NCBI GenBank assembly: GCA_014846205.1
Contig: RKAY01000110.1
Location: 1 to 8,033 of the forward strand
Length of the DNA: 8,033 nt
Origin: Collinsella aerofaciens
Lineage (GTDB): Bacteria; Actinomycetota; Coriobacteriia; Coriobacteriales; Coriobacteriaceae
Reading direction: 5' to 3'
The position numbers and the translations under genes are program-made. Under the pieces are notes generated by a model. The model saw only the letters and a program-made list of their open reading frames with translations. It was not told where the DNA came from and did not search any database. Every line of letters begins with the position of its first letter. Positions within the stretch are counted from its first letter, which is position 1. This document shows positions 1-6,302 of the stretch, one piece after another.

Positions 1-605
1 ACCATGTCGATCTCGAACCACGTGCGCCCCTTGTGCGCCACCTGAATTTGTCCGTCGGTGGGCTCGGTGTCCAGCACCCATTCGCGCGAGCCGACCCAAC
101 CGGCATTGATGGCCGCCTCGGAGCCGCGCATAAAGTCCTCCTCGTCGACCGAGCAGATGAGCGAGAAGCCGCGTCGGGGCAGCTCGCCCTCCACCGCCAC
201 GCGCTCGATTGCGTGGACAAGCGCGGTAATGGCGCAAGCTAGGCCGCCCTTCATGTCGCAGGCCCCGCGGCCATAGAGTTTGTTGTTGCGCACAATCGCC
301 CCAAGCGGTGCGATGTCCGCGTCCCAGCCATCGCCCAGGGTGACGGTATCCATATGGCAGATATAGACCAGCCGCGGTTCGTCGCTCAGTCCCGGTACGG
401 TGACCATAAGGTTGCGGCGCCCGGGGAGTACTTCGAGCTCCTTAATCTGCACGGCATCGAGCGCAGGACTATCAAGCTGTGCCAGCTGCTGCTCAATGAG
501 CCTCTTAATGAAGTGCTCGATCTCGCTCTCATATGCGCCGGGGTCCGAGCTGTCAATCTTCACAAGGTCCTGCGCAAGCCGCCAGGCAAAGTCCTCATCA
601 ACCAT
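1..605 (-). CDS. M20 family metallopeptidase (DapE/ArgE/ACY1-like), 3' end outside window
   Basis: The first 201 residues are present; the C-terminus lies beyond the window edge. M20 enzymes are cytosolic two-metal (usually zinc) amidohydrolases that deacylate or desuccinylate amino-acid derivatives or cleave small peptides. The family motifs appear in order: HMDTV at 84-88 (metal ligand His84, Asp86), YGRGACDMKGG at 111-121 (bridging Asp117), SVDEED at 152-157 (general base Glu155, metal ligand Glu156), DTEPTD at 179-184 (Glu181 aligns with the DapE metal ligand), then HKGRTWFEI at 191-199, which opens the dimerisation domain. The last His ligand would lie outside. The ATG at 605 has GAGG six bases upstream. 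The gene is divergent from the nuclease-like gene at 760. Family membership is secure; substrate (succinyl-diaminopimelate, acetylornithine, dipeptide) cannot be decided from this half. Confidence 0.93.
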   Translation of the reverse strand, partial: MVDEDFAWRLAQDLVKIDSSDPGAYESEIEHFIKRLIEQQLAQLDSPALDAVQIKELEVLPGRRNLMVTVPGLSDEPRLVYICHMDTVTLGDGWDADIAPLGAIVRNNKLYGRGACDMKGGLACAITALVHAIERVAVEGELPRRGFSLICSVDEEDFMRGSEAAINAGWVGSREWVLDTEPTDGQIQVAHKGRTWFEIDM

Positions 606-639
606 ATGCAACCTCACAATCAGTCTGCTTTCCAAACCG

Positions 640-645
640 ATTGTA
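640..645 (-). promoter_or_regulatory. Possible -10 box for the M20 peptidase gene
   Basis: On the minus strand this reads TACAAT, five of six matches to the TATAAT consensus, and would start a transcript about 28 bases before the ATG at 605. No good -35 hexamer is seen at the usual 17-base spacing, so the call rests on the -10 match and position only. Confidence 0.35.
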
Positions 646-726
646 AGCCTCCCAAGAGATCCGCGACGTGCGCGCAGCAGCATTTACCGTTCGCAGGCCG
701 AACCAGCGCGTTTGCCGTCCAAGCGG

Positions 727-756
727 GTTTGCAAACGACGCAGTGGGTACGTACCC
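727..756. promoter_or_regulatory. Two perfect palindromes before the nuclease-like gene
   Basis: GTTTGCAAAC (727-736) and GGGTACGTACCC (745-756) are each perfect palindromes, nine bases apart. The second ends three bases before the ATG at 760, where a ribosome binding site would be expected. A further CGTTTGC at 709-715 can pair with GCAAACG at 731-737. They could be operator half-site pairs or an RNA hairpin masking translation. The palindromes are seen; the regulatory role is inference. Confidence 0.3.
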
Positions 757-759
757 TTC

Positions 760-1809
760 ATGGACGACATGCTGTGCGACATATCTGCCTTTCGGTATCA
801 CCGGATACCCCCACAGGTTTTGGCGATAATGCCGGACCTGCCCGATTCTGCGGACGATCCGCGCAGGGAGCATCTTTGTGAGCATCCGCTCTTCAAGCAT
901 TTCTTGGGTACTCCGTTACACGTGTTGGCGCAGGGCGGCTGCGGACGTAAGGGCGAACGCATCGTTAGGCATGTTTGGAACGGGGAGAGGCCGTTTGATT
1001 CCGTGCGGCAGACGGAGTTTGGCCTCGATGTTGCGTCCCCACTCTTTACCCTGCTGACCCTGGCTTCCTCGGTCTCAAACGAGCGTCTGATCATGTGCAT
1101 GTATGAGATGTGCGGCACCTTCGCCGTGTGCAAGATTGCGCCTCAGGTAAAGTCGGCACTTGAGCAGGCATACGGGGACCGGTGGGGCGACGCGCGGCTG
1201 GGCTGGGAAAACGTAAAGGATGTCTCGGGGAATCCAACGGACTTGTGGAAACGGCCTCCCTTGATCGAGCTCTCTGAACTTACAGAGTACGTCGATAAGA
1301 TCCCGGGGCTCCGCGGCGCTAAATCGTTCACGCGTGCCGCGAAATGCATTACGGGGGTGGCGGCATCGCCGCTCGAGGTCCAGGCTTCGATGCTGTTTGG
1401 CCTTACGAGGTTGCGCGGCGGCGAAGGGCTGCGCCTTACCAATAACGTCGAGATTCGCATGACGCGCAGTGCCCGCCTGATTTCGGGGCTTGATAGGCGC
1501 TATGCCGATATTCTGCTGGCAAATAAGGACGGCAGCCGAGAGTGCCTGGTTGAATGTCAAGGTAAAGCCATTCACGGATCCATAGAATCCAAGATCTCGG
1601 ACTCCGATCGAACGACGGCGCTGCAAGCCATGGGATATCCCGTCGTTCTGATGACCTATGGTCAGCTGGCCGATCCCGATGCCTTTCGCGTGGTGATGGA
1701 GCTCATCATGTCCTATCTCGATGTGCCGCTGAAAGACAAGACGCCTCGGCAGCAGGAGCTCGAACAGCGGCTTCGTGGGGAAATTTTTATCGATTGGGCG
1801 GGAATATAG
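760..1809 (+). CDS. Uncharacterised protein with PD-(D/E)XK (DUF559/Vsr-like) C-terminal half
   Basis: A 349-aa protein that I do not recognise by name. The N-terminal part (CDISAFRYHRIPPQV from residue 6, then SPLFTLLTLA at 93-102 and a YEMCGTFAV stretch at 115-123) looks like the AbiEi-like coriobacterial proteins that carry a nuclease-type C-terminus. Residues 201-240 (ASPLEVQASMLFGLTRLRGG) lead into a region resembling a PD-(D/E)XK fold: RRYADILL with Asp250, then LVECQGK with Glu265-x-Gln267, then SDRTTALQAMGYPVVLMT at 282-299. ExQ in place of ExK occurs in some active nucleases but may also mark loss of activity. No signal peptide or membrane segment is seen. The ATG at 760 has no clear ribosome site and ATG 769 is an alternative; an open frame back to 400 overlaps the M20 gene and is not credible. 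The gene is convergent with serA. It may act in defence or DNA transactions, which is inference. Confidence 0.75.
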   Translation: MDDMLCDISAFRYHRIPPQVLAIMPDLPDSADDPRREHLCEHPLFKHFLGTPLHVLAQGGCGRKGERIVRHVWNGERPFDSVRQTEFGLDVASPLFTLLTLASSVSNERLIMCMYEMCGTFAVCKIAPQVKSALEQAYGDRWGDARLGWENVKDVSGNPTDLWKRPPLIELSELTEYVDKIPGLRGAKSFTRAAKCITGVAASPLEVQASMLFGLTRLRGGEGLRLTNNVEIRMTRSARLISGLDRRYADILLANKDGSRECLVECQGKAIHGSIESKISDSDRTTALQAMGYPVVLMTYGQLADPDAFRVVMELIMSYLDVPLKDKTPRQQELEQRLRGEIFIDWAGI

Positions 1810-1836
1810 TCGCGCGGATGGAAAACGGTCGCGCGA
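1810..1836 (+). terminator. Weak hairpin after the nuclease-like gene
   Basis: Starting right after the stop codon, TCGCGCG (1810-1816) pairs with CGCGCGA (1830-1836) across a 13-base loop. The only T-rich stretch downstream is a TTTT about eight bases later, inside AGGGTTTTGGG. The stem is real, but as an intrinsic terminator it is poor. Confidence 0.3.
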
Positions 1837-1890
1837 GCTAGGGTTTTGGGCGCGAAAAACGCTTCAGTTGCTCCTTGAAATTGGTTTTAA

Positions 1891-1930
1891 AAGTGCTACC
1901 AAGAACAAGTTATTTCGGAAAATGGACAGT
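1891..1930. repeat. Left terminal inverted repeat of the MITE-like element
   Basis: This arm pairs with 2026-2065 (34/40 identical after reverse complementation; mismatches at repeat positions 11, 18, 22, 30, 34 and 38). The scattered substitutions suggest an arm pair that has drifted since insertion. Confidence 0.75.
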
Positions 1931-2025
1931 CAACTTTAATTTGGCATATAGAGATCGATTTTTACTTACTAAAACCCCTGATAAAGCTGTTTATAAAAAC
2001 AGTTGTGCTTAGCGATTTGGGCCTC

Positions 2026-2065
2026 ACGGTCTATTATCCGAAACAACATGTTCTGGGTAGCACTT
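2026..2065. repeat. Right terminal inverted repeat of the MITE-like element
   Basis: Counterpart of 1891-1930. The conserved core on the minus strand includes AGTGCTACC and TTTCGGA, shared by both arms; such cores are where a transposase in trans would be expected to bind. Confidence 0.75.
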
Positions 2066-2080
2066 TCCCAGCCGCCGGGA

Positions 2081-2120
2081 GCAATGAAATCGGCCCCCGT
2101 TTCGTGAAAACGGGGGCCGA
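2081..2120 (-). terminator. Rho-independent-type terminator downstream of serA
   Basis: A perfect 13-bp stem is formed by 2090-2102 (TCGGCCCCCGTTT) and 2108-2120 with a five-base loop. Reading on the minus strand it is followed by TTTCATTG, a short T-rich tail. On the plus strand no T run follows, so it serves the serA transcript, ending about 40 bases after the serA stop codon. Confidence 0.75.
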
Positions 2121-2159
2121 ATGGGTTTCGTGGCCTGTCTGGTAGGCTTGGCGCCGGCG

Positions 2160-3323
2160 CTATTTAATCACGCGCACGCGATACATCGACGGAATCTGCT
2201 TAAGCGCCTCAATCGTGCTGCTGTTCAGGTGCTCGTCGGTGTCGAACATGGTGTAGGCGTTCTCGCCGGCAGATTCGTTGGTCATACGCTGCACGTTGGC
2301 GTTGTCCTTGGCCAGGATTGCCGTGATCTGGCCGATCATGTTGGGCACGTTGGCGTGCAGGCAGGCAATGCGGCTCGCGGCGCGCGCCTTGCCCATGCTG
2401 CAGGCGGGGTAGTTGACGCTGTGCGCGATGTTGCCGTTCTCCAGGTAATCCTTGAGCTCGCTGATGGCCATATCGGCGCAGTTGGCCTCGGCTTCGCCGG
2501 TGCCGGCGCCCGAGTGCGTGGTGATAAACGTGTTGGGCATCTTGACGGTCTTGGGCGTGGCGAAGTCGCAGCTAAACCAGCTCAGCTTGCCCTCGCGCAG
2601 GGCAGCGTCGACGGCGTCCTCGTCAATGATGGTTTCGCGCGCGTAATTGATGAGCACGGCGCCCGGGGCCAGCAGGTCGATCTGCTCGGTGCTGATCATG
2701 CCGATGGTGTCTGCCTTGCTGGGCACGTGCACGGTGAGGTAGTCGCAGCCGCGGCACAGATCCTCGAGCGTGCCCACGCGCTGCACCTCGCGGCTCAGCA
2801 CCCACGCGTGCTCGACGGAAATGAACGGATCGTAGCCGTAGACGTCCATGCCCAGGTCGACACAGGCGTTGGCGACCTTGGAGCCTACGTTGCCCAGACC
2901 GATGACACCGATGCGCTTGCCCTTGAGCTCGCGGCCCACAAAGGCCTTCTTGGCCTTCTCGGCATCGACCTGGATCTCGGGGTCGTCGGCGTTGTCGCGC
3001 ACCCAGTTCATCGACTGCACTACGCCGCGGCTCGAAAGCACCAGCATGCCCAGGACGAGCTCCTTGACGGCGTTGCTGTTGGCGCCGGGGGAGTTAAAGA
3101 CGACAACGCCCTTCTTGGCGTACTCCTCGACGGGGATGTTGTTGACGCCGGCGCCGCAGCGGGCGATGGCGCGGATGCCTTCGGGCAGCTCGTAGCCGTG
3201 CAGGTCGGTGGAGCGCATCAGGATGGCGTCTGCCTCCTCGGCGGTGTCCACAAACTCGTAGCCCTCGCCAAACTCGACTTTGCCGTCTTTAGTGATGTCG
3301 TCGATGGTTTTGATCTTGCGCAT
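2160..3323 (-). CDS. serA: D-3-phosphoglycerate dehydrogenase with C-terminal ACT domain
   Basis: A 387-aa cytosolic enzyme that oxidises 3-phosphoglycerate to 3-phosphohydroxypyruvate with NAD, the first step of serine synthesis. It is the short form: catalytic and Rossmann domains, then one ACT domain at about 315-387 that probably senses serine. Visible signatures are CGAGVNNIP (56-64), the NAD loop GLGNVG (142-147) with Asp165 in YGYDP, INYARE with catalytic Arg229, and TTHSGAGT with catalytic His270. At the place of the third canonical catalytic residue (Glu269 of E. coli SerA) the sequence reads CDFATPKTV with no acidic residue. A strong ribosome site, AAGGAG, lies seven bases before the ATG at 3323. 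serC precedes it on the same strand by 69 bases, and a terminator follows. Length and motifs are otherwise normal. Confidence 0.95.
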   Translation of the reverse strand: MRKIKTIDDITKDGKVEFGEGYEFVDTAEEADAILMRSTDLHGYELPEGIRAIARCGAGVNNIPVEEYAKKGVVVFNSPGANSNAVKELVLGMLVLSSRGVVQSMNWVRDNADDPEIQVDAEKAKKAFVGRELKGKRIGVIGLGNVGSKVANACVDLGMDVYGYDPFISVEHAWVLSREVQRVGTLEDLCRGCDYLTVHVPSKADTIGMISTEQIDLLAPGAVLINYARETIIDEDAVDAALREGKLSWFSCDFATPKTVKMPNTFITTHSGAGTGEAEANCADMAISELKDYLENGNIAHSVNYPACSMGKARAASRIACLHANVPNMIGQITAILAKDNANVQRMTNESAGENAYTMFDTDEHLNSSTIEALKQIPSMYRVRVIK

Positions 3324-3342
3324 GAAAAACTCCTTAGCGGAT

Positions 3343-3355
3343 TTGTTTATAACAA
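3343..3355 (-). promoter_or_regulatory. TTGTT-ATA-AACAA palindrome with a -10-like core before serA
   Basis: In the serC-serA spacer a perfect 5-3-5 inverted repeat contains TATAAA on the minus strand, about 21 bases before the serA start codon. It could be a -10 box giving serA its own transcript, or an operator. No convincing -35 is seen. A GC-rich hairpin without a T tail (stem 3377-3382 with 3388-3393) overlaps the serC stop codon just upstream. Confidence 0.3.
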
Positions 3356-3392
3356 GTGGTTTGAAGTGGCTGGTCGGCCCGCGCGTTGCGGG

Positions 3393-4420
3393 CTAGTTAG
3401 ATCGCGGACTCAAACTATGCTGCGCTTCGAAGTCCTTCATGTACGAGGTCAGTGCCTGCACGTCATCCATGGTGACAGCGTTGTATACGCTGGCGCGCAT
3501 GCCGCCGACGAGGCGATGGCCCTTGACGTTTTGAATCTGGTGCTCGGCCGCGCCTGCGACAAAGGCGGCGTCGAGTTCGGCGTCGCCGGTGCGGAAGGTG
3601 ACGTTGGCGATGGAGCGGCTGTCGGCCTGCGTGGTGCCGTGGAACAGCTCGCTGTGCTTGAGCAGGTCATAGAGCAGGTTGGCCTTGGCCCAGTTGCGCT
3701 CGGCCATGGCGGCAAGTCCGCCGGTCTCCTCGACCCAACGAAACACCTTGCCGCACACGTAGATGCCAAAGGTGTTGGGCGTGTTGAGCATGGAGCCCTT
3801 GGCGGCCTGGGTCTTAAGGTCCAGGTACTGCGGCGTCTGCGCAAAGGCGGGGCCATCTGCGATGAGATCGTCGCGAACGATGACCACGGTTACGCCAGCG
3901 GCACGTCGCCGCAATTTGGCAGCTCGTGGTACATGGTGCCAAAGATGGTGTTGTTTTGGCAGATGTAGACGTAGTCGAGGCCGTCGCCCGCGGCCTCGGC
4001 GGCAATGCGCGCGTTGATGTCGGCCATGGTGGGAATGCGGTCGAAATTGGTGTCCTCGGAGCTCGCGAGCAGCACGGCCTCGCCGTACTTGGCGGCCTCC
4101 TTGTACGCCTTGTTGGCAAAGTTGCCGGTCACGACGTAGCCGGCGCGGCCGCGGCGCATGAGGTTCATGGGGATGCCCGCAAACTGCAGCGTGGCGCCGC
4201 CCTGCAAAAACAGGACACGGTAGTTGTCGGGGATGCTCAGCAGGCGGCGCAGTGTTGCCTCGGCGTCATCGATGATCTGCTTGTACATGCTAGATCGATG
4301 GCTCATCTCGAGCACGGACATGCCGCAACCGCGGTAGTCCATCATCTCTTCGGCGATCTCGGCGAGCACGCTTGTAGGCAGTGCGGCCGGGCCAGCTGAG
4401 AAGTTGTGCACACGTGCCAT
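3393..4420 (-). pseudogene. serC: Phosphoserine aminotransferase, disrupted by internal deletion and frameshift
   Basis: SerC is a PLP enzyme converting 3-phosphohydroxypyruvate and glutamate to phosphoserine. The start (ATG 4420, GAGGGG upstream) opens with NFSAGPAALPTSVL, followed by SHRSSMYKQ and LQGGATLQFAGIPMNL, and runs to YHELPNCGDVPLA, where a TAA at 3892-3890 stops it after 176 residues. The homology resumes in another frame at AGVTVVIVRDDL (from about 3899) and continues to a normal C-terminus with NTPNTFGIYVCG, GHRLVGGMRASVYNA and a stop at 3393. Compared with E. coli SerC, about 31 residues between these blocks are absent, including the ADFSS segment (PLP-contacting Asp) and the GAQKNIGP segment with the Schiff-base lysine. 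The break lies at CCGCTGGCG (3893-3901), which could encode both VPLA and PAG. Neither fragment can be an active aminotransferase. Restoring about 97 bp would give the usual length of about 360 aa. Confidence 0.9.
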
Positions 4421-4459
4421 CTTCTAGTTCCCCCTCGTAGTCGTTTGGACGTTCGGGAT

Positions 4460-4468
4460 ACTTTAGCA
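4460..4468 (-). promoter_or_regulatory. Possible extended -10 promoter for serC-serA
   Basis: On the minus strand this reads TGC-TAAAGT, an extended -10 (TGn plus four of six consensus bases), about 40 bases before the serC start codon. The -35 position at normal spacing is a poor match, as is common with extended -10 promoters. The rest of the 139-base gap between serC and the helicase gene shows no terminator with a T tail. Confidence 0.4.
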
Positions 4469-4559
4469 CAGTGGAGCGCCAGGCGCGACCGCATCACGGT
4501 AAAACTCGAGTGCGCCGCTATGATTTACAGGATGGTTACATGGAAGACTTGGCGCCAGC

Positions 4560-6302
4560 CTAAATCACCGGGATATACCGTGACAAATACTCCTTGAGCG
4601 CCGGGTCGCATACATAAAGATACGTTCCCAGCATGCCACGCGTCATGAGGACATAGTAGGCGTTGACGATGATCTTCCGTAGGTCATCGTCGCTTGCTTT
4701 TTTCTTTGCGACAGCATCTTTGAAGTTCGCCCTGTTAACACAGACAGCATTCTTGTTGGTGTCGTAGTAGATGTCCGGCCCCAGAATCACGAAGCCGTAG
4801 TTGAGGTCGTAGCCCTGCACCGTGTGAATACATCCGACTTCGTTGACGGTGTTGACAGAATTTACCCAATCCTTTTGGGTTGAGTTCCAACGTTTAGGGA
4901 TGCCCTCAATGACGATGTCGAACGCGTCTTTGTGTTTCTTCGTTTCCCACTTCCACGCAAAGCCTGCCGTCATGCGGGATAGGCCAACTTCTTCTTCCTT
5001 GGCTTGCTGCAGGGAGCAGAAATCCTCAAATCGGTCGACGATTCCAAACTGGTATCTGGGGATATCGCTGTCCGGATCCCCGGCTCGTGAATCGTAAGGC
5101 TCCGATGAAAAGAGCTCTTTGAACTTCATGCCGGTATGCATGTACGCCTTGTTGTCGAGTAGGTCATAGACAAAATCGAGGTATTCGTCACCACCGCGCA
5201 CGCGCATTTGTGTGCTTAGGCTGAACTCTTCAGTTTCAATGCCTTCTTCTTCGAGCTGATTGAGTCGCTGCTCGAGGCCGTCTCGATTGAGTCCGGATGC
5301 GCGAACCTGCTGTTTGGGGTCGTAGAACAGGTATGCCTTGTCACAGCATTTGAATATCCAGTCAACCTGGTTGCTCGTGTGCGGAAGGCCGAGGCGATCG
5401 CAGGTGTTGTAAAAAGCCCCGATGCCGGCGCCGGCGGTCAGGTAGTTGCCCAGTCGATGCGCCTCGTCGACGAGCAAGATGTCGTAACGGTCATTCTTGG
5501 TAACATCGCTGGGGCTCAAAATGTCGCCGGGCTTTAACCCAGGAAGGAAGTGCGTGAGCTTTTTAAGCGTCTTGCTCAGAGACTCCATGGGTGTCACGAA
5601 ACCGACCCGCAGGTCGGATAGCTTGGGTTCGTTTTTGATTTTGAACATGAGGCTGATGGCAAGGATGGTTTTGCCTGTTCCGGGCGCGCCGTTTACGACG
5701 GTTACGCGTTTCTTCTTGGGGCCGCCTTGCTCAACGTCTTTCTGTTCCTGCTCGAGACGCTTGTAAATCGTCTCAATCGTTTCATATTGATCGGGTGTGA
5801 GCGTTTTGAAAGGCGAGAATTTAAACAGGTCGGTGTTCTCGAGCTCTTCGACGGGGTGAATTGCGTAGTTTTCTTCGCGCAGTTTTGTCCATAGCATTCG
5901 GAACTTCTGGCGATACTGAGGCCGCTCAAAGTAATCGAATTGGGCATAGCCATTGTTGCCATTGGTTACCTGATATTTTTCGTCAGCGCAGAACAGCTCG
6001 ATGAGCCTGTTTTCAAACTCAAATGTCGCTGACTGATTGAATGTGGGGTTGTCGATCAGAAGTGTTCGATCGAAGTCCTTGTCAGCGTTTGCGGCGTGTT
6101 GCTTCATGCGGCGTTGATAGTTGGTTGTTTGGCCAATGTATGCCGTCTTCTTTTTACTGTTGGTCAGGATGTAGAGAACCGGCCAGCTCTCGTCATGGTG
6201 GGCCCCAGGCTCTGGCGTGCCAAAGTCTTGTAGCGATTCGCTTGCCTTGAAGGGTTTGGGTAGGGGAAGCGTGTATTGTCGAAGGGCGAACTCGTTACTC
6301 AT
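4560..6302 (-). CDS. GIY-YIG nuclease fused to DUF2075/SF1-type helicase
   Basis: A 580-aa cytosolic protein. Residues 42-117 form a GIY-YIG domain: LYI (Tyr44), YIGQT (55-59), Arg64/Arg65, Glu97 in FENRLI, and an NGNNG stretch at 114-118. After a linker comes a DUF2075-type P-loop ATPase/helicase: Walker A GAPGTGKT (205-212), Walker B LLVDEAHRL (276-284), motif III-like FYDPKQQVR (326-334), TQMRVRGG (364-371), motif V-like CIHTVQGYDLNYGFVILG (491-508) and motif VI-like VLMTRGM (551-557). All key residues appear present. ATG 6302 is chosen because AAAGGCGG precedes it; an upstream in-frame ATG at 6359 lies deep inside the MazG-like gene. It overlaps that gene by 8 bp, so translation is probably coupled. 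A sampled stretch (5881-5940) is 45% GC, lower than serA, suggesting transfer. The domains are recognised; a role in anti-phage defence or nucleic-acid processing is inference. Confidence 0.9.
   Translation of the reverse strand: MSNEFALRQYTLPLPKPFKASESLQDFGTPEPGAHHDESWPVLYILTNSKKKTAYIGQTTNYQRRMKQHAANADKDFDRTLLIDNPTFNQSATFEFENRLIELFCADEKYQVTNGNNGYAQFDYFERPQYRQKFRMLWTKLREENYAIHPVEELENTDLFKFSPFKTLTPDQYETIETIYKRLEQEQKDVEQGGPKKKRVTVVNGAPGTGKTILAISLMFKIKNEPKLSDLRVGFVTPMESLSKTLKKLTHFLPGLKPGDILSPSDVTKNDRYDILLVDEAHRLGNYLTAGAGIGAFYNTCDRLGLPHTSNQVDWIFKCCDKAYLFYDPKQQVRASGLNRDGLEQRLNQLEEEGIETEEFSLSTQMRVRGGDEYLDFVYDLLDNKAYMHTGMKFKELFSSEPYDSRAGDPDSDIPRYQFGIVDRFEDFCSLQQAKEEEVGLSRMTAGFAWKWETKKHKDAFDIVIEGIPKRWNSTQKDWVNSVNTVNEVGCIHTVQGYDLNYGFVILGPDIYYDTNKNAVCVNRANFKDAVAKKKASDDDLRKIIVNAYYVLMTRGMLGTYLYVCDPALKEYLSRYIPVI

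Larger units (their letters stand above)
1890..2066. mobile_element. MITE-like element with about 40-bp terminal inverted repeats
   Basis: The outer arms 1891-1930 and 2026-2065 are inverted copies matching at 34 of 40 positions. The outermost ten bases (AAGTGCTACC against GGTAGCACTT) are identical, and one more base pairs on each side. Beyond position 40 the similarity stops abruptly. The element is 177 bp, non-coding and AT-rich (about 33% GC in 1921-1980, against about 65% in the serA gene nearby). It lies between two convergent genes, a tolerated insertion site. A perfect small inverted repeat, CTGTTT-ATAA-AAACAG (1987-2002), lies near its middle. Terminal repeats, size and lack of a gene fit a non-autonomous transposable element. 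I see no clear target-site duplication, so an alternative is an old copy or a hairpin-forming intergenic repeat. Confidence 0.6.

Noticed and set aside
400..759. Upstream extension of the nuclease-like gene to a start at 400
   Set aside because: It would overlap about 200 bases of the M20 peptidase gene, and the extra residues are Ser/Arg/Cys-rich low-grade sequence typical of an antisense frame; family-like sequence begins only after 760.
354..881. A 175-codon plus-strand frame across the M20 gene and spacer
   Set aside because: No domain, no ribosome site, and it overlaps two supported genes in other frames.
1876..2093. TGAAATTGG (1876-1884) and TGAAATCGG (2085-2093) as a target-site duplication of the MITE-like element
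   Set aside because: They lie at unequal distances from the repeat ends (5 and 18 bases) and are imperfect, so chance is the simpler reading.
1810..2160. CRISPR array, tRNA or riboswitch in the longest non-coding stretch
   Set aside because: There is no regularly spaced direct repeat, no cloverleaf with a recognisable T arm, and no gene start downstream for a riboswitch to control; the inverted repeat and terminator explain the structure.
3890..3914. Programmed frameshift in serC
   Set aside because: A frameshift alone cannot restore the protein because about 31 residues with the catalytic lysine are physically absent; there is no slippery run at the junction.
2121..3968. A 615-codon open frame on the plus strand opposite serA and serC
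   Set aside because: It is a shadow of the GC-rich genes on the other strand: rich in Val, Ala, Gly and His with no recognisable domain, while the minus-strand frames match SerA and SerC motif by motif.
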